From Varanus komodoensis (lineage: Eukaryota; Chordata; Lepidosauria; Squamata; Varanidae): a stretch of 64,000 nucleotides of DNA. The first letter of the stretch is position 1. Each line of letters begins with the position of its first letter. The position numbers were made by a program, and so were the translations under genes. The notes beneath the pieces are model-generated. The model was not told where the DNA came from. It ran no database searches and was given only the letters and a program-made list of their open reading frames with translations. Shown piece by piece: positions 1 through 15,340 of this stretch. The DNA lies in NCBI RefSeq assembly GCF_004798865.1, contig NW_025336598.1:21966590-22030589 (forward strand). The letters are read 5' to 3'.

Positions 1-1189
1 GTGCAGGTAGGGAACACAGGCCACGAATGATTCATGTAGAGATGTTTGAATAGGCAAGCTACTAAGTCTATGTGCATGTCTTTGTTTACTTTAAATGTTT
101 CTTATCTTTCTTTTTATTAAAAATTAAACTGGTAAAACAGCAAATAATAATTGTTAAAAATTATCAGTCAAAACATCTGCAATCATAAAGCAAACAAGAA
201 AAGCAAGCAAGCTAAGAGCCCAGCCATTAAACTCTGAGGAGCTAAATAAACAATAAAATGTCAGGAGCAGCCTCAGTGGCTCTTCACCATATATAAGTGA
301 ATGATTTTAATTCATGTTTCTTCTAGGTTCCTTGTATTCTGTTTTCCTCCCTATTGCCAGTTTGGCAACATACGTTTAGGTTGTTGTGGATATGATTGTG
401 GTTAGGGCACAATCTAATGAGGCTACCCATAATCCTCTGGACTCAGAGTATTATTGGCATCCTGGGCAGGATGGGGGGAGCACAGAGTCAAAGGTAGCTC
501 CCAGAACCCTCTCATTCCGCAAAGCATACAGAAGGCCAGTTCAGTCATAGCAGCACTTCAAAGGAGAATGGAAGAAGGCTGAGGTGTCAATAGGATATCT
601 CAAATCTTGGTGGTACCAGTCCCTCCCTGTTCCCTATTGCCCCTCCTCCAAGGATCCTCTCGTAACCTCTGACAAGGAACCGACACAGTTGTTTCAGCAC
701 TGACTGAAATGAATTGGGGACACGGGATCCCCCCATTGAGCTTAGGGGCATTTCCCAACTCATAGCGGGTCATCTAAAATAGATGACTGTCCAGGCACTA
801 TCTAATGGCCAGAAGACTGCTCTGCCCACAGCCAAGCTAGATGCACTAACAGTAACAGCTTCTCTATTTGTTCAGAGTTGAAGTTACCCTAATCATGTTT
901 ACAGCAGAGATGATGGAGGTTCAATGCTTTTAGAGAAAAGAGGTACACAGGTAAGGGAAAATGAACTTTCTCCATGTATGTCCCTACAGCCTCTCCCTCA
1001 TCCTTATCTCTTTCCTCCAACCCATATGCAGTATGGGAGCTTTACTAAGGGGAAAAGCACCTAGGCTGAAAACTCCAAGAACACAAATTGTAAACCTCTT
1101 GTTCTAATAGTTACATTTGCTATATGCAAAACTGGGGGAGACCAAGGTTTGGACAGATACATGCACAAACTTAAGTTCAGTCCCAAGTA

Positions 1190-1345
1190 AATTCCATTGA
1201 GTTCAAGAGCATACACTCTCAGGAAAATTAGTACAGGATTACAGCCTAACAGTGTGAACCAATGCATGCCTACTTGGAAGCAAATCCCACTGAGTTCACT
1301 GGGGCTTACTGCCACTCAGCTGTGTACAGGGTTGCACCCTAAGTC
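1190..1345. repeat. Old dispersed repeat (unnamed squamate family)
   Basis: Contains AATCCCACTGAGTTCACTGG, GGCTTACTGCC and TTGCACCCTAAG. These phrases have looser echoes at 33400 (CCACTGAAATCAATGAGG), 47890 (AGAATTAAATCCCTTTATG), 59895 and 15655 (GGATTGCACCCTAAA). Probably an old DNA-transposon-derived or SINE-like repeat common in squamates; family not assigned. Confidence 0.4.
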
Positions 1346-4300
1346 TGTCGTTGCATATCTACTTTTACCATAAATTGAAAAGTATCAAGTAGTCTTCTGC
1401 AAGGGTTTAAGCAGTTCATTAAAGAAATGATGCAAAGACATCCAGTTTCCACCAAACAAAGGAAATACATTTACAGATAGTGGACACAAAATATTTAATT
1501 CTGTTTCAAGTTTTAGAGATGCCAGCTTTATTCAAGAATAAGATATTTTGATTAAACTTAATTAAAGATACCCTCTACATTATCTGTCTCTCCTCAAAAC
1601 AGAGCACTACATTAAGATAATTAGCCCAGGGCAAGTTGCCTGAACTGCCATTGTACAAAAATTAGCAATGCTAAGGAAGTGGGCAAAATTAGTACCAAGG
1701 AAAAAAACAGGGAAAAAACAAATCTGTATTACAATTCAGCATTCCTTTAGAACAATATTAATTCCTAGTTAAAAATAATTCTAAAAAGTGTTGTGCAAGA
1801 TGTTTATCATTCCCTAATTGTTGTACTGTGTGTCTCCATATGTATTCAAGTCCTTGTATTTTAATGGTTTTTCTCAATGCTATGCAAATGATCTGACACC
1901 GTTCTAAAGTCTGTTTCATGCACATAATCCATAAATTATTTGAGATCAAATCTAGAGGAGGTTCTGAGAGAAATCATTTTTGGACAGGATCAAAGTATGT
2001 ATACAGACTGTTCTCACAAAAAGGGCAGTTTGCATTTTTGTTTCCCAAAAAGCAATTTCTACTTCCCTGTTTTGGAAAGGAAACAACTTTTGAATTTCAG
2101 AAGAGTTTTGAAAAGCAGTTTGTGGCATGTAATTGAGAAAGACTGAATCTGCTCTTATAGGAGTATAAAATCCCTGTAGTTGTGCATTTAAACTCCTTTG
2201 GACACATACAGTTTATATACATGTGCCATTGTAAACGCACACTTTACTTGTTATCTTTCTAAACTACCTGTGCACTTTCTAACCCATTAATCATGGGGAC
2301 AAAGCTGGCCACCACTCAGCTCAAAGGGAGCAGATTTGCAGTGGCAAGCACAAATTAATCTTCTGTTCATGAGTCAATAGTCAACAGTTGGTGCAAGCAA
2401 CTGCCAGAACATCAGGATCTGCCTCTCAGGGCTTGGAGTAAATTTTTGTAAGATAGCTGTTCTATCACCCAGACCCTGACCACATGCATTGGAGCCAGCT
2501 GGTTCAAGATTTTTGGGCCCAGCTAGATCTGAAAGGCGTGAGCACTGCATTAAGATGTGCAGTTTTATTCAGAAATTAGTGCAGCCTTCCATCTGGGAGA
2601 TGATTGATACCTCACGGATAATAGATGTGGATTTCAGGCCCAAGGTACCTTCTTGGTTCCTTATATCAAAGAATCTACAGGTGAGGTGGTCTTTAATAAG
2701 GGTCTGTTGGACCCATTTGGCCCACTCCTCATGGACTGGTTCAGCCTGGCATTTTGCCAAGGGCAGTATGTGTGATATCACTGTTCATCTATGAAATGGG
2801 ATGCCAAGTTGAACATCCTTCACCCTGAGGGCTGCATTTCATTTTGGAGAAGCTCTTGGGAATTGCCTTCCACTGATGGGCAGGGTTGGGAAAAAGGCTG
2901 TCCAAGGAATCTGCAATAGATTCAAATGAGTCTGGAATTCTTTGAATCTGTCCAACACATTAAACTGCAGACAAGGTTTTCCAAGTTCTTTGAATTCTGT
3001 GGACTCATGGAGGTTTTTTTAACTTCAAGAATGGTACACAAAAGTAATCACACAAAAATATATATGTTTCTGGAAAATACAGGAATATACTTTAAAAGCA
3101 ATATTTTACACATTGTTGATCTCTCTTCAGCCTTGGCTGCTCCACAATCTTTTGTTTTGTTTTGTCTGCTCTGCTCATCAATCCTACATTGAACTAAGAA
3201 AACTAAGCAGAAAAGTTGCATGCTAGCAAAGGCTGTCAGTTTCAGGAGTCTTATCTGCATGCTTTTCCAAAGAGAGGGAAAAAACTGAAAAAGATACCTG
3301 ATAATCCATGAAACACAGGTGTTGGGAGCAAAAAAAACCTGGGGAAAAATACCACTATGTTTTGGCTTTAAACTCTTCCTGCCACTAGCTAGCCACAGGT
3401 GAAACATTTCAACCTTTTAGAATGGGAAATACAACTGCACGAGAGCAGCGAAACCACCAAATGGCTGGTGGTTGGAGGAAAGAGGGTGAAGTAATGGAAT
3501 GAGGTAGAAGAATGGGATGAGGATGTGGCCATCTGGGGAATACCAGGGGGGCAGACTGGAATGAACACTAAGTGGGCCAGATCTGTGTCCCTGACCTAAG
3601 GTTCTGTACCTCTGAATTGGGGAACATTGGGGTCAGATCATACATCTTTAGTAATCAATATAAACATTTACAGCAGTCACTGCTAGTCACTTCACGATGT
3701 ATCAACCACCTGTTCTTGTTGGCACCAGTATGATCATCCTGCAATGTCACACAGAAAAAATGTGTCCTGCTGTGAAGGATACACATTTTTTGTTCTCCAG
3801 ATTATCTCTTGTTCTTCAACTTTATAACATTTAGTGTGCGTAAAAGGCCTGCATTTTACAAGCTTAAAAAAGTGGCCATTTATTGGCTGCTTCATTTACC
3901 GACATGATCAAGAAAGCACAAATAGCATGGATGGCTTAAGAAATTAAAACAAAAACAAAAACCACAACCCAGATTGAAATCTTGAACCAGGCAATTGTGT
4001 GCCAGTTCTACGCCTAGTCCCCAAAGGCACAATCAAATGCTTTTCAAATACATCTTCTGTGAAGAACATATTCAAGATTTATCCAATTAGCAGCACTGCA
4101 ACTTTCTACAGAGGCTAATTTGAAGCAAGGCAAAGACAACAAATCATTTGGTCGTAATTCACCATGGACACTTTAGGTCAACCACATTAAACAGATGTCA
4201 TAAATGAAAGGAACTGAAGAGCTTGATTATTAAAACTGCCTCATTATCCCAAGTCCTTAAATGTAACCTATTGCTTAAAAGTACATTATGTGAGCGGAGT

Positions 4301-4610
4301 GAAATAGAGATGACAGAAAGAGAGCGGATCTCAGGAATATTCAACATATCAGTTTTAAAAATACATGCTTTCCCCCACCCTTTTTAGTCTGCTTCAGGAT
4401 GTGTTCCAATATGAAAAGCAAGCTCACTCATGTGCATAATGTAGAAGAAGAGTATGAAACTTTTCATGCAAAAGAACAAGTTGAAACAGTTTGCATTGCT
4501 TCTTTTTCTGTCCCACATGTGCATCTACTCATTGGTTTGCATGGTCCATATACAACTGCTTCCCTTTGTAACAGTGCAGGGACCTACTCCTGCACTGACT
4601 ACAGTACTTT

Positions 4611-4613
<3 letters not shown>

Positions 4614-4649
<36 letters not shown>
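4614..4649 (+). repeat. (AC)n microsatellite
   Basis: Eighteen perfect AC units. An ORF running through it (TH repeats) is an artefact. Confidence 0.98.
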
Positions 4650-4650
<1 letters not shown>

Positions 4651-6670
4651 AAGACCAACTCTCTCCTTGCTGTAACTCAAATTGCCACCAAGCTTTGCTT
4701 TAAAAAGGAGATTCAAGGAGGCAAAATTCTAGAAAAACTTTGGAGGCATTTCAAAGCCAGCAAAAAGAGCTCAGATCAGCCAGGCAAAATTTCTCATGCC
4801 GCAGAGCTTGCTTTCATGCTGTTATGGGGCCCTTGCATATGAGAGCTGACTGCAGATGTCAAACCTTATTCCAACTAATGAGGAATAAGCAGAAGAGAAG
4901 TACATGAATGGCCACTTCCTTCCTTTTGGGTGCACATCCTAAATGGTGTTAGGAATTAGAAGTTCCCCACCCATCTTTCAAGAAAAAAGAACAGCAGCAT
5001 TGTTCAGTCCAAAGCCCAGTGTATCCATTGTTGCCAATGGAAAACTTTCTTTTAAGCTTAATAGCATGGGTGGTGGCAATTTTCCTACAAGGGGAAAAAG
5101 AGAAGTGGGGATGGGACCCTGGGAGGCTGAACATTAATCATAACTGAAGAGGAATAACTGCTTTGGAAGGATCCAGGGTGACATGCAAAAGAATTACTTC
5201 ACTTGAGATATTTTTCATAAGAAAGAATTCGTTGGCTTTGCCTGCTATGAATATGGTATAAATCCCAGTAATGAAACTTCAGTTTGCACATATAGATATA
5301 AATTAGAAAATGTCACATTATTCAGACTTCTGACCTATGGGCATGGGTCCAGAATCTTTTAAGTGTATAGCAGTGCCCTGGCAGGAGAAGGGCAGGGAAT
5401 TTCTTTGACCTCATGCTAAGCCACAGACAGGCCTATAAACAAAAAGCAAACTCTGAATTGTGACATGTCCAAATGCTTTGTGCAATGAAATGGAAACAGT
5501 GTTTTCTCTCTGCAGTGCCTGCTGAGATAATTGGGGTGCCCTCCTGTCAAGCTTTCCTCCACCACTCTGAATCTGACGTGGCAAAAGAGAGACTCAGTCC
5601 AAACCAGAAATATGATCAGAGTTCCACAGACCACGGAGGAAGTTTCCACCCTATTTCTTCTGTGGGTACAAACAGGGTTTCTCATTCACCTTTAAAGTAG
5701 TAGGGATGTGTGCAAGTTGACTCTGAAACTTGTGGGCAGAGAAATGGAGGGGAACCATTTCACCAAATTTCTTTGAAAGAAGAAGACGTTCTTGACCAGA
5801 TTCTCAGAGGCAGAACTCACCACTAGCAGTGGTTGCAACCCAGCTGCAAGGGCGTTGTGTGTATGTATGTGTGTGGGGGGAGGTGGACTCTTTCTTTCTA
5901 TTATATCTCTCCATTGTTCTGCACTCTCCTGCACTTCCTGATCGGAGGTGCGGGGGATAGACCCATGGAAGGAATTACCTCAAGATGTCTTCCACTGGGC
6001 TTGAATTGAAGTGCAGGAAATGGAAAAGGCTACAGGCTGCTTCAGAGGTAGTGGCACAATGGAAAAAAGGACATTTGCACACATTCCTCAGCCACATTAG
6101 AAAAAAGAAGCATGGACTCAACCCTTGAGTATTTCTCTGACATGTTCTTCTCCTTTGGACTGCTTTGGAGAGCAATTTCTTCGCTATCAAATGGCATGAG
6201 ATTGGTGGGAGACATGTGGGAGACACTTCTGGCACCGCACGAAAATGTGGCAGCCCTCTGGCTATGCCATATGTTTGCCTCATGAATGTTGTAGGCGCAT
6301 ATGTTCACTTGTGAAAGTTCCAGACTTCTTTGTAGGGTGCATAAATATCCTTCTCTGTTAGCTGAACACCTTCACAGACCTGCAGAACAGGGAGTCATCC
6401 CAGTCTCAAAAACTGTGTGGCAATTTGCACACCTGGTTATAGGGCTATGAACTGATATTAGCATAAATCACTCTAGGCCAATCACTCTGTGCTTTGGACA
6501 CAGAAGCATCTTGTCCACATCATAAGAGCAGATCAAATTCAACAGGGATTTAAGGACATTTACAATGAAAACCTTCATAGCATTGAGGTACGCTTCTTCC
6601 TTCCTGCTAGTCTCAGAAAACACTGGATCTGTATTCTTCTTATTCATATAGGTGCTAGAGCTTATACCTA

Positions 6671-7506
<836 letters not shown>

Positions 7507-7650
7507 CTGTACTTGATTTAGCTGTCTCCTGCCCAATGGTTTGTCCTAAGAGATCATACTGATTCAATCTTGAACCATCTGGGGCCACTTCTACTGAATT
7601 GGATGCATTGAAAGTCCACTTGTAGGTCACTTCTGAAGTTGTATATGCAT
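7507..7650 (-). CDS. GABRA2: GABRA2 144-bp coding exon (outer beta-sheet, loop C region)
   Basis: Minus-strand exon with a TATAG acceptor and a GTTAGT donor. It starts AT (completing tyrosine) and ends with G (opening glycine). It encodes [20 protein letters not shown], then [20 protein letters not shown], then QETAKSST. The strings YTTSEVTY and NASxSVxVAPDGS are typical of alpha-2. The segment carries loop C and the final outer beta-strands of the binding domain, and NAS is a predicted glycosylation site. A few differences from mammalian alpha-2 (K, F, N, E, T, Q and A at variable positions) look like ordinary species divergence. This exon discriminates best between alpha paralogues. Confidence 0.97.
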
Positions 7651-9410
7651 CTATAGTGAAGGAGAAAATAAAACACTTTGTCATATGGAAAGCTTCTAAG
7701 CCGTAGCAACTTGGACCACTTTTGGATTCAATCTTCAGAGGCTGTTGCTTATGTAAGCAGTGGCTCCTTCCAAGTTGTTTGACTAGGTGGCGACTAGGCG
7801 AAGGATGCATGCATGCTCTCAATTTGCAGAGGATAGGATGGGGAGATTCCTACTGTGCTGTGCTAGCACCAGTGCATCAGCAAACATTGCAGCGCCCAAG
7901 GCCCCCATCCCTCCAACTGATTCTCCCATGTTCCAGCAGGGCCTGTACTGTTTGTTGACCCAAGAGAAGAAGCAGAAGTGAGAAGCTGACCACCATCAGA
8001 GAAGCAAAGGAGCTGTGTTTCATTTGGCCTTGCCTTCCCTGCTTCCTTCTTCCACTGAAGAGGAAGCAGCCAGTTCAGCTCTGCCCATCCTAATTCCATC
8101 CCACAATGGGGGAAAGAACATGGAGCGGACAAAGCTGGGCTGAGACAGCCCATGTTCACTGCACTTCTCTAACTGAGAAGCAAAGACAGTACATCCAGGT
8201 TAGTGTCAATGCATGTGGGATTTGTCCCAGACCCCACGTGGTAGATCTACCCAGTACTTTGGCCAGGACCAAAAGATGACCGGTGGCATAGCTACACCCA
8301 CTTGACATCCTGAGGCCCATGGAGAACCATGGTGGGGTCAGCCAGCTCCCACTTCTTTTTTGGGGGAGGGGTTGTACCTCTAGACTAGAGAAACAATCCT
8401 GTAGTAGGAAGACTTTTAGTGCTGGGTTAGTTAAATCTAAGAGCCACTGGTCCATTTCAGATGCAAAACAAAACCAAGTGATGCAGACAAATCAGTCATC
8501 CAATATTTGTGTGGTTTCCTCTGGCAAAACTTGAGCTGCTGTCTTACCATTTGTCTGCAGCAGAAATATGTGGAGAAGCTGCTTGATTGCCTCTTCAGAG
8601 ACCCCTGGCCACTCTCACATGGCTCAAGGAAAAGGATGGTCCTCATTCAGCTCTCCTCTCTCCCTTTTACAGCCCATCAACAAGAAATCTGTTTTTGCCA
8701 ACCTTGTCTTCCTTGCTATCCTGAGGATGCAGATGCTCCTTGTTCTCCCCCCACCCCTCACAAAGTAAAGCAGGCAATTGTACAATAACAATTCCATAAA
8801 GTGCCCTGAATAGTGCGGCATTGTTAACTTTGTTCCACGAGTAAATATCATGGAAAGATTCTGTTGAATGCCATGCTCTTTGTTTGGCAGGCTGGCTTAA
8901 AAGCAAGGCTGCTTGGCTAGGCATTTCACACAGAGGTAATGGCTGAGTTATTGAGGCTGTGTCAAGCAGTCTCAGGGAGAATGCCATGCACTATGAAACT
9001 ACCAGCAAGAGGCTCTGGAAGAATTTAAGTTTACATTTATTTTACATTTACTTTATCCTCCCAAAAGAAAGAATAGGTGTAACATTACACACTATTGTGA
9101 AAAATAGTAGAGGAGAGATAAGCATAACTCTTCAAAGGACAAAATGGGAAGAATTGTTTTGACAAAACAAATTAAATAGGAGGAAAGGAGGAGGCTTTTT
9201 CCCCAAAGGGTTTTAGACAGTCTGCTATATTTTATGGGCAGAACCATGCACGTAATGTTATTTTATGTTTCTGCATCAAGTCCTCATTAATAATACTGAG
9301 CTCAATTTTTGTCTTTCTGCCAGAAAAAAAGGCATAGAGTAGACTTGCTAAAGGTGCAAAAATAGTCCAAATATTATGGGAATGAAACATCCTCTTTGTG
9401 AAGATATGCC

Positions 9411-9471
9411 GGAGAGGAGAGGAGAGGAGAGGAGAGGAGAGGAGAGGAGAGGAGAGGAGAGGAGAGGAGAG
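9411..9471 (+). repeat. (GGAGA)n microsatellite
   Basis: About twelve perfect pentamers, all purine on the plus strand, followed shortly by GGGGGGGTGGGGG at 9481-9493. Confidence 0.98.
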
Positions 9472-10769
9472 ACCAGCATTGGGGGGGTGGGGGCACAGTA
9501 GAAGTAAATGACATGAAAGAAAAATATAAGAATATGTTCATTCTAAAAATATAACCAGACATCTGTTAGATGGGTGGCAAGCATCTAAAACAAAGCAAAA
9601 TATCAAATCATAAGTATAAATGGTTTTAGAAAAGGACTAGGTGACAATGTGGTAAGTTATGGCTGTTAGTCAAAAATGCAAACATTGGATGATGTGAAGA
9701 TATATGATATCATTACTTTATTAAAGTAAGCAGGATTCACCCAGTCAGTACCTGGATCAAAGACCCAGTGGCAGCTCTGTAATAGCTTTTGCATTCTTGA
9801 ATGAACTAATAATAATAAAAATAGCACTCATCTGGAATGTGTTGACCTTACGAAGTGCTATATATGGCCTGCAAGAATGGAGCCATTTCCAGGCCAGATG
9901 TTTGAAGATTTCCTTGAGCACCCAAAAATTTGTCCTGAACCACTTCTACCTTTTTTAATTCAGCACCAAAAGCCAAAAATCATTTGATTTCATCAAATAG
10001 CATTTTCTGGAGTTTCCAAGCTCTTCCAGTCTGAGCTATTACAAGGCAAGGTTAACTGCTGCTGAGAACTTGTCCTAAAATATTTGTTTCTCTTTTGAGT
10101 ATATCACCAAAAATGATGTGTTTGCCACTGCTCCGTGAGTCCTGAAGATATGGTACTACATCACATATGTACGCTGATTCAGGTTTCCAGGAGAAGCTGT
10201 TGCAAATCTAGTCTAGCTTCCAACCCAACAATCCTCTGGAAGCAAGGCTCAAATAAATCACCAGCCGACTTCTCCAAAGTTGCAAAGGAGTAGCATTTAA
10301 AACACAAATGCTCTAGGGATGAAAGGATCCATTGGCCTGTTTTTCTCAGTTTCTCATTTTGGAAATCTTATATTCAGTTTATCCTGAACATTGTAGAGAA
10401 AACTGGTGTGAATTTCTCTGAATGTTTTTAGACATTGGTCTACCTAATATACAAATTTTTGCAAGCATTTTCCTAATATATTTAACATTGATCATTATTT
10501 CATGAGCATATGCATTTTGTGTGCCCTTTTCCTTAAGGAGAACATTTTTGTACACATATTTTGTCTGGAAAACTACACTGTGTAAATCAGAAAGATACAG
10601 TTGTAGAAGGATAATGGAGCTGTGCTTTATTGAAAGCACATTTTTTTTAAAAAAATGTGAATGAGGTTATTTTCCCCCTCATCTCTACTGGCAACATGCA
10701 GGAAATGAAACTTTAGGTAATGAGTGCTGTGAGTGGCACCTGCCTGAACACCTGAGGAACATCAGTGAA

Positions 10770-11021
10770 ATTTATTTTATTTATTTTTATTTATTTATTT
10801 TATCAATTTATATCCTGCTTTTTTCCTACAAATGGCTCAAGGCAGCTTACATCTCCTCCTCCAACTTATCCCCACAACAACAACCCTGTGAGGTAGGTTG
10901 GGCTGAGAGTTTGTGACTGGCCCAAAGTCACCCAGTTGGCTCCATGGCTGAGCGGGGACTAGAACCCAGATCGTCTGAGTCCCAGTCCCAGGCTCTTAAC
11001 CACTACACCACACTGGCTCTC
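10770..11021 (-). mobile_element. Sauria-type tRNA-derived SINE
   Basis: Minus-strand SINE. The tRNA-like head lies at the high end: GGTGTAGTGGTTAAGAG-like A box and a TCTAGTCCC-like B box, seen reversed at about 10960-11015. The body (reversed ACCTACCTCACAGGGTTGTTG) follows, then a tail of ATTT units at 10770-10800. The head retains RNA polymerase III promoter boxes. No sign that it is functional as a tRNA. Confidence 0.9.
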
Positions 11022-11369
11022 CAAATCCAAGGAAGTGAAGTTTGTGCCCATCATTCTCGACCTTTGCCCAAAAGTTCCCCAAACTACTCCTTACAAATAC
11101 ACCCTGCTGTGATGGCCCGGATATCAGAATACACCAGGTCGCATTTTTCTTAAAATAATGTCATGTCATAGTCTTGTAGATCAATTTCCAGCATCAGTTC
11201 TGATATGTGGAGTAGTTAGCGAAATTCTCCCAAGTGAGGAGCCAGTTAGGGCTCATAAAAACCTGCCTCCAATTGGGGATAAACTCCTACCTAACTCATC
11301 CTTGTTAGCCCTCACTGTCCAAAAAGGCACTTCCCCAGTCTGCCCCATGCAGTTCTGCAGAACCCCATC

Positions 11370-11402
11370 GAGCAGAGCAGAGCAGAGCAGAGCAGAGCAG
11401 AG
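11370..11402 (+). repeat. (AGCAG)n microsatellite
   Basis: About six and a half pentamer units. Confidence 0.95.
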
Positions 11403-13026
11403 GAAGGCAATGGAAAACGTCCATCTTTTCTTCCTGCTGCACAACACCGCCATTCCCACCTTGAATATGATCCCATTAGTGACCTCAGTTATTAATTACA
11501 GTCTATGCATTTCTGTGTAGCCAGCAAGGTTAAAATGGGTCTACACCCAGTATCTGACATTCTTTGACTTTGCCTTGCTATAAATTGCTACAAGCTTGCT
11601 CCTGTCTGTCTGTTTATACTTATATGCTACTTCATATAATAATTTCCCAATATAGTACATTACTAAAATCAGAGCTTAACATCAAGGTTGAACAGTTTGA
11701 ACCACACAATGTGTTCAGGTTGCTGGAAACAAATAAGAACAACAATGCCACACCCACCAAGTATCCAATAAAAGAGCTCTTGATCATTTTGTATTTAAAC
11801 AAGAAGTAATTGATAACAGCCTCCATTTAAAAGAAGACTGTACAAATGTAAATGTATAGAGATTATACAAGCGAAGTTGCAAATTTCAGTTTCCTCACAG
11901 GGTTTGCAACTGATTTACAAGTTCAGCTTTCACCACAAGCCACTTGGATTTACAACTTATGATGTAGTGTGAAATCAAACCTTAGTTTCTCAAAAGAAGA
12001 GTAAGATGTAAATCATATAGACAAACAAATGTTTCTGAGACCCCTTCTGTCAGGTGCTGTGCATTAGCAGTGGGAGGCATCCCTTCCCATTTCCATGAAC
12101 CAATGAAATTAAGCACCGATTCATCCCTTGCCAGCCTGTCCTCAGACCATTTAGTGCAAATGCATTTTACGGATGGATTTTGTTTTGGGCTGCTGAAAAA
12201 AAGCAGACTCTGTAACCCATCCTTATGGCTAATAGGGTAGGATAAAAATTGAATGAATAAATAATACATTTATTGCAAGATTCTTGTCCAACATGCTTCC
12301 TTTCCTAAGTTTATTTTTGCATCACAATATTGTTTTAGTTCTCATTGATAGTATAGTAGTGTAAGTAAAGGGGGATACCAATCTTTTAAATGAAGAAGTA
12401 AAGAAGTAAAGAACTTACACAAACATAGTTTGCAAATAGCCACCTTATCAACAAAATCCTAACAGGACCTCAAAATTGAATGTACACTTAGAACTGTACA
12501 CAGTTATTTTGTAGAGGGCATTACTTGTTATAGCACCCATTTACTTTTTAAAAAATGGAGCGTTAATCTCAAAAGAAATGTCAGTTTGTTTAGATGTATG
12601 CAATTTTTCCAGAAATATGTCATCAAATAGCTTGTTTCTCTCTGTTTCTACCCTGCATCAGGTATCTTGTTAATTATTCTATTTATCTGGATGTTGGAGC
12701 AACAACTGTGTCATCCTCTTCCTATAACAGCCATTTAAACCTACTGGTTAATAAATGGCCTTACACAGGGGAGAAAGCTGCAAATAAGTTTGTGAAGAAG
12801 TAGGCCACAATATCTTCTGAAAAACAAGAACCGAGGGAGTTTGCTAATATGTTCAAAGACAACTACACTGAAAAATGAAATTAAAACAACAGTCTTAAAA
12901 TATATAATGCAGCACAAGTCTGCTGAAGCATGCATAAATCTGAGCAAGGCCAAGTGAAACAATGAGATGTTGAACTACATAAGATATTTACTAGCCAGAG
13001 GCTGCACTTTTAGCCATGTTACTTAC

Positions 13027-13109
13027 AGCTGCCAAATTTCAAGGGGCACGAGTGAGCATCCATTGGGAAATCTTCTAAGTGCATCGGACACTCAGCCTGG
13101 ACTGTAAGC
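13027..13109 (-). CDS. GABRA2: GABRA2 83-bp coding exon (Cys-loop)
   Basis: Minus-strand exon between a TAG acceptor and a GTAAGT donor. It begins with the G completing the split arginine codon and ends with a single T opening the next tyrosine codon. It encodes [20 protein letters not shown] followed by CPLKFGS. The two cysteines (codons 13088-13090 and 13046-13048) are the pair that close the 13-residue disulfide loop defining Cys-loop receptors; this loop couples agonist binding to the pore. The length of 83 bp and the phases match other vertebrate alpha subunits. No abnormality is seen. Confidence 0.97.
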
Positions 13110-14105
<996 letters not shown>

Positions 14106-14269
14106 TCATGGGAAAAAAGTAAACGTTTCAAGATAATTATTATCAGTGCATTTAAATATAGAAGTAACACTGCATGGACATTTTGACTTACTGAGGGAAA
14201 GTAAAGAAAGGGAACCACCAACTGGTAAATAAATATTTTTTTAAAAAACTCTTACAGTTGTTCCACCCC

Positions 14270-15340
14270 TACACACTAGTTCACTTCTCGAGATTTACAC
14301 TCAGCTCCCTGGCAATCGTACTGTGGAGTCCCACAAGGGTCCATCTTGCCTCCCAGTCTTTTTAATATCTGCATGAAACTGCTGTGGAGATTATCATAAG
14401 GGGATCTGGAGTGCGGTCTCCCCAATGTGTGGTTAATGCCTATCTCTCCCTCTGCATTCGATCTGAATCAGAAGAGGCTATGCATGGCTGGACCAGTGCT
14501 TGGAGGCAGTGATGGGCTGGATGATAACCAATAAATTGGAGTGAAATCCTGATAAGAGAGACTGTATGGCTGGGGAAACCCAGGTCTGAGAATTAGATAA
14601 ACTGCCTTTCCTAGAAGGAACTGTGCTCCCCTCAGTTGAGCAGGTATATTATGTAGGAGCATTTCTCAATTCAAAGCTGTCACTGGAGGTCCAAGTGATC
14701 TAAATTGCAAAGAATACTCATAGCCAGCTAAGACAATTCCTGGACAGCAGGGCTCTCAACATAGAGATGTTCTTGAACACATCCTAGAAGATTTGAGTAG
14801 GACAGTATGTGGCTGCCCCTGTGCTGAGAGGAACACTGAGATGTGAGCATATCAGATCCATAATGAAACTCTCTGCCCTGGCTTCCAGACAGTCACCAGG
14901 CTCAATTCAAGGTATTAGCACTAGTGTACAAGACCGTAAAGAGTGAGCACCAAGGTACTTGAAAAACTGCCTTCTGAATACCAACCAAACTAGGACTTAA
15001 GATAGCTAGGGAGGCTTTGCTTATGGTGTCAGTGAGAAACATGGCCACAGAGCTACAATGCATGGCACAGCCTTTTCAGTGGTGACAACCCACTGGAACG
15101 TCCTTCTAGTAGAAATTTGGCTATTCCCCCATATTGTTATCATTCTGGCATCATTTTAAAAGCTATTTATGCAAGCTTTCAGGGCATAGAGAACTGTTCC
15201 TTAAAAAAAACTGATAGACTTTCTGTATTGATGGATTTATTCCATTTTATTATACATATTTGTGATGTCATAATCATGATTTTAACATGGTGTTCTGGGT
15301 TTTATATAGCTTATTAACTATTATATCTGAATTTCACTAG
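14270..15340 (+). mobile_element. L2/L3-like LINE, old plus-strand fragment
   Basis: Conceptual plus-strand translation shows scattered non-LTR reverse-transcriptase motifs in order: GVPQGSILPPSLFNI near 14328-14375, a stretch like LGGSDGLDDNQ for the family's WMxxNKLKLN region, and then LHWLP-like and QFKVLALVYKT near 14880-14940. Many stops and frame breaks interrupt it. The AT-rich sequence after 15100 may be its 3' UTR. It is one of the older elements in the window. Borders are approximate. Confidence 0.65.

Larger units (their letters stand above)
7651..13026 (-). other. GABRA2: GABRA2 5.4-kb intron
   Basis: GT-AG intron between the 83- and 144-bp exons. It holds a GGAGA microsatellite (9411-9471), a minus-strand Sauria-type SINE (10770-11021), an AGAGC microsatellite (11370-11402) and what may be a decayed repeat tail near 12200-12265. 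The stretch 7700-9400 has a few 60-106 codon chance ORFs with no recognised homology. I see nothing in 9600-10760 or 12300-13000. Confidence 0.92.

Noticed and set aside
3048-3407. 119-codon minus-strand ORF upstream of position 3407
   Set aside because: I tested it as a possible GABRA2 3' exon; it has none of the M2-M4 motifs (TTVLTMTTLSISARNSLPK, MDWF).
4399-4842. 147-codon plus-strand ORF
   Set aside because: It runs through the CA microsatellite (TH repeats). The flanking parts have no recognisable domain, and the other frames through the repeat are equally open.
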